64,000 nt of DNA from Candidatus Nanoarchaeia archaeon (GTDB taxonomy: Archaea > Nanobdellota > Nanobdellia > Woesearchaeales > UBA525): positions 68,501-132,500 of the forward strand of contig JANQNB010000011.1 in assembly GCA_028279755.1 (NCBI GenBank). The letters are read 5' to 3'. The position numbers and the translations under genes were made by a program. Shown here piece after piece: positions 45,281-53,783 of this stretch. The notes under the pieces are model-generated. The model worked only from the letters and a program-made list of their open reading frames with translations, made no database searches and was not told the DNA's origin. The number at the start of each line of letters is the position of its first letter. Position 1 is the first letter of the stretch.

Positions 45281-46720
45281 ATGGGATATGGCTTCATGTG
45301 GCGCAGCACAAACCCGCTCGCGATGCAAGAGAACAACTTCCAAGGCCCATTGTCCTTTCCAGAGCTTGAATGGAACTATCTGACTGACGCCATCAAGTAC
45401 ATCAAGGACCTGGAAACAAGCCTTTATTACTCTGACGAAGATCTTGAACAACAACGCAAATTAGGGAAAAAGTTTCTGGATCACGAATACACCGAATCCT
45501 TTGTCAAAGAGCTGCTTGCAGAAGTCAAGAAGAACTGGAAATTCTTCGCATCGCTGCGCGATCAGGATTTCGCAGCAATGGATAACAAGACGCTCTATTC
45601 TTGGATCAAGAAAGTAGATCTCGCGTGGCAGAGAATCTACACCTATCATCGAGGAAGCCAGGAAGCCTGGCTGAATGCGATGTACAACGAGCTCCTCACA
45701 GCGCTTAAGCAACATGTCGACGAGGACGAAGCACAATCCATTATCGCGACGCTCAGCACTCCAGCAGAGCTTGATGAGATGAAGAAAGAAGAGTTAGATA
45801 TGATTAAGTTATGTCTGGCAAATGCTGAACTATCTGACGAACTAGGAGAACAACACAACAAGAATTATCCCTGGCTGTTCGTCAATCACTTTACTCGGGA
45901 AGATATCAGAGCCACAATACAGAAACGCTTCAATGAGTTCAAGAAAAAAGGGGATGCCTGGCTCAGCGAACGACAGGCAGAAATCAAGAACCACCTCACA
46001 CAACTGAAAAAGGATCAGGAAGCGATATATGAAAGATTCCACGACGAGAAAATAGAGTTTTACGGAACAACGCTCGCCACCTTCGCCCTGAACCGCATTC
46101 TGGAAAAAACAGTGTGGTGCGGGCAAGATTATTGTGCGGTTGACCTCTTTGTCGAAGTGGCTCGGCGAAGTGATGTCGACGTGCACACTCTCACAACCTA
46201 TTATCGGGAAGTCGAGATGGGTGAGTTGCTCCTTGATAACAAGAAGCTTAGCGTCGACGAAATAGAACAACGAAAGCGTGTTCAAGTATTGTGGTTAACG
46301 GATGGTGAAGTCCGTTATTACAGTGGAGAAGAGGCTGAAGAAGTGGCAAAGAAACAACTTGGTTCTCTCCTGACTCCTGAAGACGCAGAATTCACCGGAC
46401 TCATAGCCAACCCTGGCAAAGCGACTGGCACGGCACGCATTCTGTTGATCAACGATCTTGAGAATGAAGCAAAAGTCCGCAAAGAATTCAAGAAAGGGGA
46501 CGTTCTCGTCTTGGGCATGGTACAGCTCGGCATGACAGACATTGTCAGCAAAGCCGGCGCACTGGTGACAGACGAGAGCGGCATCATCAGCCACGCAGCA
46601 GTGCTCGCCCGCGAATTCGGCATTCCCTGCATCGTCGGAACAGGAATAGGCACGCGTGTTCTCAAAGACGGCGACACAGTGCTCGTGGATGCACGCAAAG
46701 GCAAGGTCAAGAAGCTCTAG
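45281..46720 (+). CDS. Helical domain + C-terminal PEP-utilising-enzyme swivelling domain protein
   Basis: FTGLIANPGKATGTARILLIND...DVLVLGMVQLGMTDIVSKAGALVTDESGIISHAAVLAREFGIPCIVGTGIGT. Confidence 0.87.
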   Translation: MGYGFMWRSTNPLAMQENNFQGPLSFPELEWNYLTDAIKYIKDLETSLYYSDEDLEQQRKLGKKFLDHEYTESFVKELLAEVKKNWKFFASLRDQDFAAMDNKTLYSWIKKVDLAWQRIYTYHRGSQEAWLNAMYNELLTALKQHVDEDEAQSIIATLSTPAELDEMKKEELDMIKLCLANAELSDELGEQHNKNYPWLFVNHFTREDIRATIQKRFNEFKKKGDAWLSERQAEIKNHLTQLKKDQEAIYERFHDEKIEFYGTTLATFALNRILEKTVWCGQDYCAVDLFVEVARRSDVDVHTLTTYYREVEMGELLLDNKKLSVDEIEQRKRVQVLWLTDGEVRYYSGEEAEEVAKKQLGSLLTPEDAEFTGLIANPGKATGTARILLINDLENEAKVRKEFKKGDVLVLGMVQLGMTDIVSKAGALVTDESGIISHAAVLAREFGIPCIVGTGIGTRVLKDGDTVLVDARKGKVKKL

Positions 46721-47427
46721 CGTCCTTGCATCATCGCGCCGTACATGCTCAGCATGTTCGGGAAAGCGATTGTCGATTGCTCACGAATAGCGCGATCAGG
46801 CCTTGTTCCGTAAAGATAGACGAAATCAGTTGCAATGCCTCTCTTCCTGACTGCTGCAGCGAACTTCGCATCAGTCATCGTATCGCCAAACATCACAGCG
46901 CGCCGAATCCGACGCTCAGGTTGCAGATCCGCGATAAGACGATCATACGCTTCGGGATTCGGTTTCACCGGGCGGCCATCATCATTGACAATCACATCAA
47001 ACATCGCTCGATTGATTCCATGTATCTGCAAGGCACCGAGAGCGCATGCAAGAATCCTGGGTGCCATGCCTGTGACTGCTGCGATGTGTTTGCCTTGTTC
47101 GGAAAGATGCTCCAGAACGTGCTTCGAGCCCCAATAGACCTTCACTGGCAGTCGTTTCTCTGCTTCGAGAAATTGTTCCTCGTATTTGCGAATGGCCTCT
47201 TCATAGGGCATGATACCGCTGAGATGCTGTTCCCAGGCAGTTCTGACTGCGTTCGAGTGGATCGCTCGCTTGATGACTTCTTTGTGAGGCAGACCGTTCA
47301 GCAGCGGATCATCTTCGACAAAATGCTCAATAGCAATGTTATGCGTCGGCATGGATTCGAGCACTGTACCATCTAGATCAAACATGGCGAGATCTGCACT
47401 GCGTACTAAGGTCGCAATATTTGTCAT
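46717..47427 (-). CDS. HAD-superfamily hydrolase
   Basis: LAMFDLDGTVLESMPTHN, VMFGDTMTDAKFAAAV. Confidence 0.88.
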   Translation of the reverse strand: MTNIATLVRSADLAMFDLDGTVLESMPTHNIAIEHFVEDDPLLNGLPHKEVIKRAIHSNAVRTAWEQHLSGIMPYEEAIRKYEEQFLEAEKRLPVKVYWGSKHVLEHLSEQGKHIAAVTGMAPRILACALGALQIHGINRAMFDVIVNDDGRPVKPNPEAYDRLIADLQPERRIRRAVMFGDTMTDAKFAAAVRKRGIATDFVYLYGTRPDRAIREQSTIAFPNMLSMYGAMMQGR

Positions 47428-47495
47428 ACTGTGAAGAAAGGCAGGTCATTTATAAATATTTATAATTTTACTACTATATAATAACTAATAAAATA

Positions 47496-48887
47496 TCAAG
47501 GCAGGGCATTAATCTCTTCTTCGATTGCCTGCGCCACTGCAAGCTCGTGGTCTAATTCCATGGCCGTCGCGTCGAGGATCTCGCCCAGGTAGTTGTTGTA
47601 ATCGCACCAGAAGGCGATATATTGATCAACAGGCGGCTTGGCGTCCGCAGGAGCGCTATTCAGCTTGCTCATGGTGTCGACGAGCTTATCTGTCCAGTCG
47701 CCGAAATACCCTGCTGCATCGGTGCCGAACTGCTTGGTGAACTCATAGCTCGGCTTGGTCACCGTGGTGAACTTTCCACCAGAGTACTTAATGGAGGTTG
47801 TCGAGGAGACAATGCTTGAGCCGCTCTTGAGATAGCCCGCACCTGCAGAGGCAATAGAGCCTAACTTGACTGCATTCTCGATGATGAACTTGTTGGTCAC
47901 GTCAGCCAAGGCGTTCAAGCATTTCTTGTTGGCATCAAGCTTGAGCGTGTTCACTTCTTGCCTGTACGCGTTGATGTTCTTCACGTTCTGCGAGATCTCG
48001 TCCTGGAGCGCCTCAAGCTCCGCCTTGGTCGCGTCAATCGCTGCCTGGTTCCTGACACATTCTCCTGCAGCGCAGGTCATAGGAAACTCAGTCCCGGCAA
48101 AATTCTCTATCTCCTCTCGACAATCATAATCAAAGGTCTTTTCGCATACGCCTTCGCGCGGATTGCAGCCCATCGCCCATTTGATCTCTCCTTCACAGAT
48201 GCTGTCGCATTCGCTGTCATACTGGCATTTGCCAGGTTCAGGAGTCAGCGATTCAACATTTTCCAAGCATTCTTCCCGCACCTTCTTCTTCTCGATCTCT
48301 TCGCAGAGCGTCTGATCCTGGTTCATCACCGCCAATTCTGAACGGCATTCATCGCGATACTTCTTCTCATTCAGATCTTCGCATAATTCACGATTATTAT
48401 CCTGTACCGCAAAGTGCAAGTAGCATTCATCGCTCTCATCATCCTTCTCAGGGATCAGAGCGCAGGCATCGAAATCGCCTGTGTCTTCGGCATACTCTTT
48501 GTAGCATTCATTGGCTCTGCCGCCATCCAGATTCTCACAGAGAGAGGGATCGGCCTTATTGACCGCAATATCAGTATAGCAATCGCCTTTGTCATTCTTG
48601 TCATCTATTTCGTTACAGAGGGTTTCGTCATTGAGATCGACAGCGACATCTTCATAGCAAGAGTCACGGTAATAGCCAGTTGCTGCTGCACATGCATCTG
48701 GATCGTCTTGGCGCATCCCGACATATTCATAGCATTCCTCAATCCGGTTCTTGTTCTCGCTCGTGTCAAGCGATGCACAATCAGTGTAAGTGCCATCGCT
48801 GGCTATTGCCAGGATCTCCTCATCGTCCATGAAGAACCCGCAAGCTGTCAATAGCAAAGCAACAATAAGCAATGTAAGTACCTTCAC
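47496..48887 (-). CDS. Lipoprotein with tandem Cys-pair repeats
   Basis: Lipobox LLLTAC; units such as DETLCNEIDDKNDKGDCYTDIAVNKADPSLCENLDGGRANECYKEYA. Confidence 0.75.
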   Translation of the reverse strand: MKVLTLLIVALLLTACGFFMDDEEILAIASDGTYTDCASLDTSENKNRIEECYEYVGMRQDDPDACAAATGYYRDSCYEDVAVDLNDETLCNEIDDKNDKGDCYTDIAVNKADPSLCENLDGGRANECYKEYAEDTGDFDACALIPEKDDESDECYLHFAVQDNNRELCEDLNEKKYRDECRSELAVMNQDQTLCEEIEKKKVREECLENVESLTPEPGKCQYDSECDSICEGEIKWAMGCNPREGVCEKTFDYDCREEIENFAGTEFPMTCAAGECVRNQAAIDATKAELEALQDEISQNVKNINAYRQEVNTLKLDANKKCLNALADVTNKFIIENAVKLGSIASAGAGYLKSGSSIVSSTTSIKYSGGKFTTVTKPSYEFTKQFGTDAAGYFGDWTDKLVDTMSKLNSAPADAKPPVDQYIAFWCDYNNYLGEILDATAMELDHELAVAQAIEEEINALP

Positions 48888-49001
48888 TCATATCCCCCTT
48901 GGAAAGAGAGCATTTCTGGCATTATATAAAAATTGCGGAAAAGTTCATAGCACTGGCCAAAAGGCCGAAAAATATTAATCCTAACCGCCCTTTCTCGTCT
49001 C

Positions 49002-49514
49002 ATGGCGAAGAAGAAGGGTTTATGGTCAAGAGTGCAAGATTGGAGTAAAAAATGGAACAAAACACTCTCTATAGCCACATCATTCATTTTCGTATTATTA
49101 GGTATTCTAGCCTATCTTGACAATCAAGAAGCTAACAAAATGTCGGGCTTAGCAGTCTTGGAAGTTCAGAACGCAAATGAAGAGAAGCAACGCACAAATG
49201 ACTTGAGAGAAAAAGAATTGGAACAAGAAGAATGTGAACAAGTTTACAGCACACTGAAGATTAACCCAGAAATTGATCCTGTGACGCGATTGAATGTGTC
49301 AAATATTTCTCTTTATAACTGTACTAAAGCCAAGAAAGTACTATCAGGTGCTGTCGCTGATGAAATGGAGAGTCTACAGAAAGAGAATCTACTAACCGGC
49401 GACGTGACTGGTGCAGCTGTTGGCGGCGGTGCAATGGGCAGCCTCCTCTGGCTGTGGATCTTGCTCGGCCTGGTTGTCCTGATCGGCGGCGTCTGGTACT
49501 GGCTCAAGAAGTAA
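49002..49514 (+). CDS. Two-TM protein, unknown
   Basis: 170 aa; N-terminal and C-terminal TM segments, basic ends. Confidence 0.6.
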   Translation: MAKKKGLWSRVQDWSKKWNKTLSIATSFIFVLLGILAYLDNQEANKMSGLAVLEVQNANEEKQRTNDLREKELEQEECEQVYSTLKINPEIDPVTRLNVSNISLYNCTKAKKVLSGAVADEMESLQKENLLTGDVTGAAVGGGAMGSLLWLWILLGLVVLIGGVWYWLKK

Positions 49515-49523
49515 GAAAAAGAA

Positions 49524-49627
49524 TAGCCCCGCCCGGATTTGAACCGAGGTCGCCAGCTCCAAAGGCTGGAATGAGATGCCTTCACAACCATTCTGTGCTG
49601 CAAAATTGGCCGCTACACCACGGGGCT
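49524..49627 (-). tRNA. tRNA-Gln(TTG) with ~31-nt insertion in the D arm (about 49574-49604)
   Basis: Acceptor AGCCCCG/CGGGGCT; anticodon arm CCAGC CTTTGGA GCTGG; T arm CTCGG TTCAAAT CCGGG; removal of TTTGCAGCACAGAATGGTTGTGAAGGCATCT restores GTG-TAGCGGCCAAT-CAT as in tRNA-Gln(CTG) and gives 73 nt. Confidence 0.85.
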
Positions 49628-50257
49628 ATAAAAGCGATGATATCGGCGTTTGTGCTTTGGGTTGCTGAACCCAATTTCTTTATAAAACTTCTGGATGTGA
49701 GCTTTTCGGGAGATATAGACCTTGTTGTGAGTAATGCGAGATGCATAGAACCCTAAGCTTAATAGAGATTCACGGAAATCTACGAGGAGTTTTTTGTTGA
49801 AGTTCTTGAAGCAAATCTGAACCCACTTATCCATTCGATAGATCGAGCCATCAGTGTCTATGAGGCCTCGTACACATGCTCTCAAATACGTCTCATTCTC
49901 ACGGATCCAGCAAGGTATGGTGCATTGGCTCTTTGTTTTGGAACCGGGTCTCAATCCATGCTTTTTAAAGAACTCAACGTACATCTTACCGCAGAGAATC
50001 ACAAACATTTCTTTTCTATCCTTATGAAGATACTTCTTTGGCTCGTCCAGAAACAATTCTCGACATAAAGGTATGATGTAATTTTCGTAATAGTCTGATT
50101 CTTCCGAGTGACCGGTGATCCGCACCGCGTAATAAGCGACTCCTTTTCCAGCTTTCACGAATTCTATAAGGTTGCCATCCCCGAGAATTATGCCGATCAG
50201 TTCCGCGAGCTTTGCTGAATGTTGTGGGAACCGTATGCGCTTTACTCTGGACTTCAT
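49613..50257 (-). CDS. LAGLIDADG homing endonuclease
   Basis: LAELIGIILGDGNLI and LRACVRGLIDTDGSIY motifs; last codons read through tRNA-Gln 5' end (FYSPVV*). Confidence 0.85.
   Translation of the reverse strand: MKSRVKRIRFPQHSAKLAELIGIILGDGNLIEFVKAGKGVAYYAVRITGHSEESDYYENYIIPLCRELFLDEPKKYLHKDRKEMFVILCGKMYVEFFKKHGLRPGSKTKSQCTIPCWIRENETYLRACVRGLIDTDGSIYRMDKWVQICFKNFNKKLLVDFRESLLSLGFYASRITHNKVYISRKAHIQKFYKEIGFSNPKHKRRYHRFYSPVV
49614..49631. repeat. 18-bp direct repeat copy A (tRNA-Gln 5' end)
   Basis: TACACCACGGGGCTATAA. Confidence 0.85.
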
Positions 50258-50350
50258 AATGCTATGTGGAAGTCCGGAGTTAAAAGCGCTACGGGTACCT
50301 GACCAGTGCAAAGCGAAAAATGAACGAGAAAAGCGGAAAAACGACTAAAA

Positions 50351-50368
50351 TACACCACGGGGCTATAA
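50351..50368. repeat. 18-bp direct repeat copy B (outer flank of endonuclease ORF)
   Basis: TACACCACGGGGCTATAA, identical to 49614-49631; overlaps palindrome CTATAAGCTTATAG at 50363-50376. Confidence 0.85.
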
Positions 50369-50413
50369 GCTTATAGGGCTCGAAGACAAGAATTCCTTTA
50401 TAAAGCTATGTGC

Positions 50414-51076
50414 TCAGAGCAGATCCTGGTAGCAGATGCCGCGCGCTTCGAGGTCCTGGATCTGGTCGCAGATGCTGCTGTCATCCAAGCCCGAAGCCAC
50501 GTTAAGCAGACAGAAACCGCGCTGCTTCACATCGCTGACTTCCAGGCAGGTCTCGGCATTCAAGGTGCCAATGCTCAACGACAAGATGCACGCATCGCGT
50601 CCTTCGTTCTCCTCGCTCAGTTCGAGGCAGCCATAAGCATCACGGCTGGCACGGCTCACGCTTTCCAAGCATTCTTCCTTGTAGTCCAAGACCTCTATTT
50701 CCAGACAGTGGGACCACTCGCCAAGTGATGCGGCAAAATGGTTATAGCAATCATCGTGTGCTGCACCAGTCACGAGCTCGCATCCTGCTACGTCGCCACG
50801 TTCGATCAGGATGTCTCTCTTGCAATACTGGATTCCGCGTTCGTCAGCGATCTGCTCGCACACGTCAGGGTCGTCGGTGGCGTTCGCGACGCTGTTCAGG
50901 CACCAGACGCCGAACGATTCCAGCAAGACATGCTCGCACAAGGCAGCATCGCCACGCTCAGTCGCGAGATTCAGGACGCAGAGATCGAAATCGTCTTCTG
51001 TCAGGCCGCGGCATTCAGGCACAGGACTGCACGCAGCGAGGAAGACTAAGCCCAGGATGATCAGTATGGTTCTCAT
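50414..51076 (-). CDS. Lipoprotein with tandem Cys-pair repeats, paralogue of 47496-48887
   Basis: Lipobox FLAAC; DPDVCEQIADERGIQYCKRDILIERGDVAGCELVTGAAHDDCYNHFA. Confidence 0.75.
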   Translation of the reverse strand: MRTILIILGLVFLAACSPVPECRGLTEDDFDLCVLNLATERGDAALCEHVLLESFGVWCLNSVANATDDPDVCEQIADERGIQYCKRDILIERGDVAGCELVTGAAHDDCYNHFAASLGEWSHCLEIEVLDYKEECLESVSRASRDAYGCLELSEENEGRDACILSLSIGTLNAETCLEVSDVKQRGFCLLNVASGLDDSSICDQIQDLEARGICYQDLL

Positions 51077-51138
51077 GGCGTTTTGCACATCATTCATTTT
51101 ATTTAAGGATTATGAAAAAGAAAAAAGGTTGAAAGGGT

Positions 51139-51756
51139 TTACACGCAGGTAAAGCTGTACACTTCTTCGATACCTGGTGTGTCGATGAACAAGTGGTTCT
51201 TGTTCTGGAACTGGTCTTCCTGCTTCAACGGTACAGGCTCGAGGCTGCACGTCGTGCTCTCGCCAGGCGCGAGCACTTCGACGCCGCCGCAGTTGTCGCT
51301 GAACCGCTCGTTCGGACCGAAGTAGGCGTCGCCAGTGTCGACATCATAGTATGTCTTGTGGCCGTTCGCCTCGTAGTTGTTGACAAAGAACTTCAGAGCA
51401 GCCATCCCGATTGGTGGTGGGAAGGGCACTTCCTGGTTCATTTGCCATTCCTGGTCGTCCATGTTGGTCAGCGTGAAGCTGAGCTTCCGTCCTTCAGCAG
51501 TGCAGCGCACGTCCTCGATAGCCAAGACATGCTCACGCGTGTCCTCACCACCCAGAATCTCGCCTGCTGCTTCTTCTACTGGTTCGGCTTCATCAAGGCC
51601 TGTGTCCTCAGGTTCTTCCACTGCCGCTGGCGGTGGCGGAGGAGGAGGCAGGTCAGCCGGTACATCAACTGTGTCTTCAGGCTCTGTCTCTTGGCCGCAT
51701 GCAACGACCGCGAACAGCACTGCTAAGCACAGTATCACTACGCATAGTTTTCTCAT
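51139..51756 (-). CDS. Lipoprotein with Pro-rich linker and globular domain
   Basis: MRKLCVVILCLAVLFAVVACGQE; start re-assigned from 52680, where the ORF runs antisense to EndoQ. Confidence 0.7.
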   Translation of the reverse strand: MRKLCVVILCLAVLFAVVACGQETEPEDTVDVPADLPPPPPPPAAVEEPEDTGLDEAEPVEEAAGEILGGEDTREHVLAIEDVRCTAEGRKLSFTLTNMDDQEWQMNQEVPFPPPIGMAALKFFVNNYEANGHKTYYDVDTGDAYFGPNERFSDNCGGVEVLAPGESTTCSLEPVPLKQEDQFQNKNHLFIDTPGIEEVYSFTCV

Positions 51757-51855
51757 GTAGGCACCCCCACGAGCTTGTTGACGAAAGTTGTAGAGAGTGC
51801 ATTTATAAAACTTGTGCCCAAAAAGTTCATAAAGCAGGCGTATCCCACCGACTCC

Positions 51856-53139
51856 ATGCGTTTCATCGCCGATCTCCATCTCCACAGCCGATACGCCCAA
51901 GGCTGCAGCCGCGACATCTCGATAAAGCAGCTGGAGAAATGGGCGAAAGTGAAAGGCATCGACCTGCTCGGCACTGGCGACTTCACGCATCCGGAATGGA
52001 GCAAGGAGTTGAAGGACGAACTTGTCACTGAAAAGAATGGCATCTATTACACAGCGACAGGACAGGCATTCATGCTGACAACAGAGATCTCGCTTGTCTA
52101 TACGCAGGAAAAAGGGCGGCGTATTCACCTGGTGGTGTTCGCCCCGAGCTTTGACGCTGTCGACAGGATCACGCAATACCTTCTTACTCACGGTCGTGTC
52201 GACTATGATGGCAGACCGATCTTCAAGATTCCGGCATGGCAGTTTGTCAAGGACCTGAAAGCGATCAGCGAGGACATCGAGATCATCCCAGCGCATGCGT
52301 GGACGCCCTGGTTCAGTCTCTATGGGAGCAAGAGCGGCTTCGATTCCCTGCAGGAATGCTTCAAAGAGCAGACAAAGCACATCTTTGCGATCGAAACCGG
52401 CTTGAGCAGCGACGTTGAGATGAACGACCGGCTCGACCAGTTGAAAGACATCCGTTATGTCTCGTTCAGCGACAGCCATAGCTTCTGGCCCTGGCGCCTC
52501 GGTCGTGAAGCGACGATCTTCGAGCTCGACGAGCTCAGCTATACGAACATCATTGCAGCCATCAGGACAGGCAAGGGCTTCTGGGGTACGATCGAAGTCG
52601 AGCCGAGCTATGGCAAGTACCATGTCGACGGGCACCGGAACTGCAATGTCATGATGGAACCTGCTGAGACAAAGGAGCACAAGGGCATCTGCCCGGTTTG
52701 CAAGAAAGAACTCACAATCGGTGTCTTATATCGAGTGGATCAGCTCGCTGATCATCCCCAAAAAGAAGATAACCACTCACAAAAATTTTTCAAATTACTC
52801 CCTTTACATGAAATCTTATCGCTTGTCTTGGGCAAAGGCATCGCGACAAAGACAGTGTGGAACGATTACTGGAAGATCCTCAAAGCAGCTAAACACGAGT
52901 ACGAGATACTCATGGAAACGACAAGAGAACAACTCCTTGCCGTCACGTCGCCAGAGATCGCTGACGCGATCATAGCTGTACGAGAAGGGAGAGTGGCGTT
53001 CACACCAGGATACGATGGCGTGTATGGGGTTCCGAACTTTCCTGGCAAAACAGAAAGCTATATGAAACAGAAAGCTGTGCAGAACGCAAGCAAGAAACCA
53101 AAAGCGCAGAAAGGATTGAACGAATTTTTCGGTGCATAA
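51856..53139 (+). CDS. PHP-domain endonuclease Q (EndoQ/TIGR00375-like)
   Basis: MRFIADLHLHSRYAQGCSRDISIKQLEKWAKVKGIDLLGTGDFTHPEWSKEL...IIPAHAWTPWFSLYG...SDSHSFWPWRLGRE...CPVCKKELTIGVLYRVDQLADHP. Confidence 0.88.
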   Translation: MRFIADLHLHSRYAQGCSRDISIKQLEKWAKVKGIDLLGTGDFTHPEWSKELKDELVTEKNGIYYTATGQAFMLTTEISLVYTQEKGRRIHLVVFAPSFDAVDRITQYLLTHGRVDYDGRPIFKIPAWQFVKDLKAISEDIEIIPAHAWTPWFSLYGSKSGFDSLQECFKEQTKHIFAIETGLSSDVEMNDRLDQLKDIRYVSFSDSHSFWPWRLGREATIFELDELSYTNIIAAIRTGKGFWGTIEVEPSYGKYHVDGHRNCNVMMEPAETKEHKGICPVCKKELTIGVLYRVDQLADHPQKEDNHSQKFFKLLPLHEILSLVLGKGIATKTVWNDYWKILKAAKHEYEILMETTREQLLAVTSPEIADAIIAVREGRVAFTPGYDGVYGVPNFPGKTESYMKQKAVQNASKKPKAQKGLNEFFGA

Positions 53140-53140
53140 G

Positions 53141-53743
53141 ATGGGAGCATTATGGATAGAAGTCCGGAGAAAACTTGCGCATTTCGTCTGGGCAGCCCTG
53201 CTCGCGGTTCTCTACTGGATGGACCTGGCTGACTGGCGCACCTTCGCGGCCTTGCTCGGGATCTCACTGATTGTCATCGTTGGCTACCAACTCTCTCGCC
53301 ACTGGCGCTATCCAGCCTTTGCCATTATCTTCGACCTCATGGAGCGCAAGAAAGGCAAGACCGCACAACTGCCTGGACTCAGTGCCTTCTACTACCATCT
53401 CTCCTTCCTGCTCATCGTCCTCGTCTTCCCGAAAGAAGCGGCGATCGCCGGCATGATCGTGCTGGCGATCGGGGACACGCTCGCGCTCTGGTGGGGCGTC
53501 TTTCTCGGCCAGATTCCTGTGCCGTGGAACAAGAAGAAGGACCTTGATGCGCGAATTATTGCAGCAATAGCCTGCACGCTCGTGCTCTTGCCGGTCCTGC
53601 CATGGTGGCAAGGGCTGATCGCCAGCCTGGTCGGCATGTTCGTGGAATCCTTCGATTACAAGCGCGGCCTCATCCTGATCGATGATAATTTCCTCGTGCC
53701 GATCGCGAGCGCCCTGGCAGTGTATATCATATTCCTGTTTTGA
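53141..53743 (+). CDS. Polyprenol/diacylglycerol kinase or CTP-transferase-like membrane protein
   Basis: [19 protein letters not shown]...[17 protein letters not shown]. Confidence 0.65.
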   Translation: MGALWIEVRRKLAHFVWAALLAVLYWMDLADWRTFAALLGISLIVIVGYQLSRHWRYPAFAIIFDLMERKKGKTAQLPGLSAFYYHLSFLLIVLVFPKEAAIAGMIVLAIGDTLALWWGVFLGQIPVPWNKKKDLDARIIAAIACTLVLLPVLPWWQGLIASLVGMFVESFDYKRGLILIDDNFLVPIASALAVYIIFLF

Positions 53744-53783
53744 GCCTTCAACACAAGGCTTATCACCCGGATTTATCCTCACA

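Noticed and set aside
51757-52680. N-terminal extension of the 51139-52680 minus ORF
   Set aside because: The extension is antisense to EndoQ; a clean signal peptide and lipobox start at 51756.
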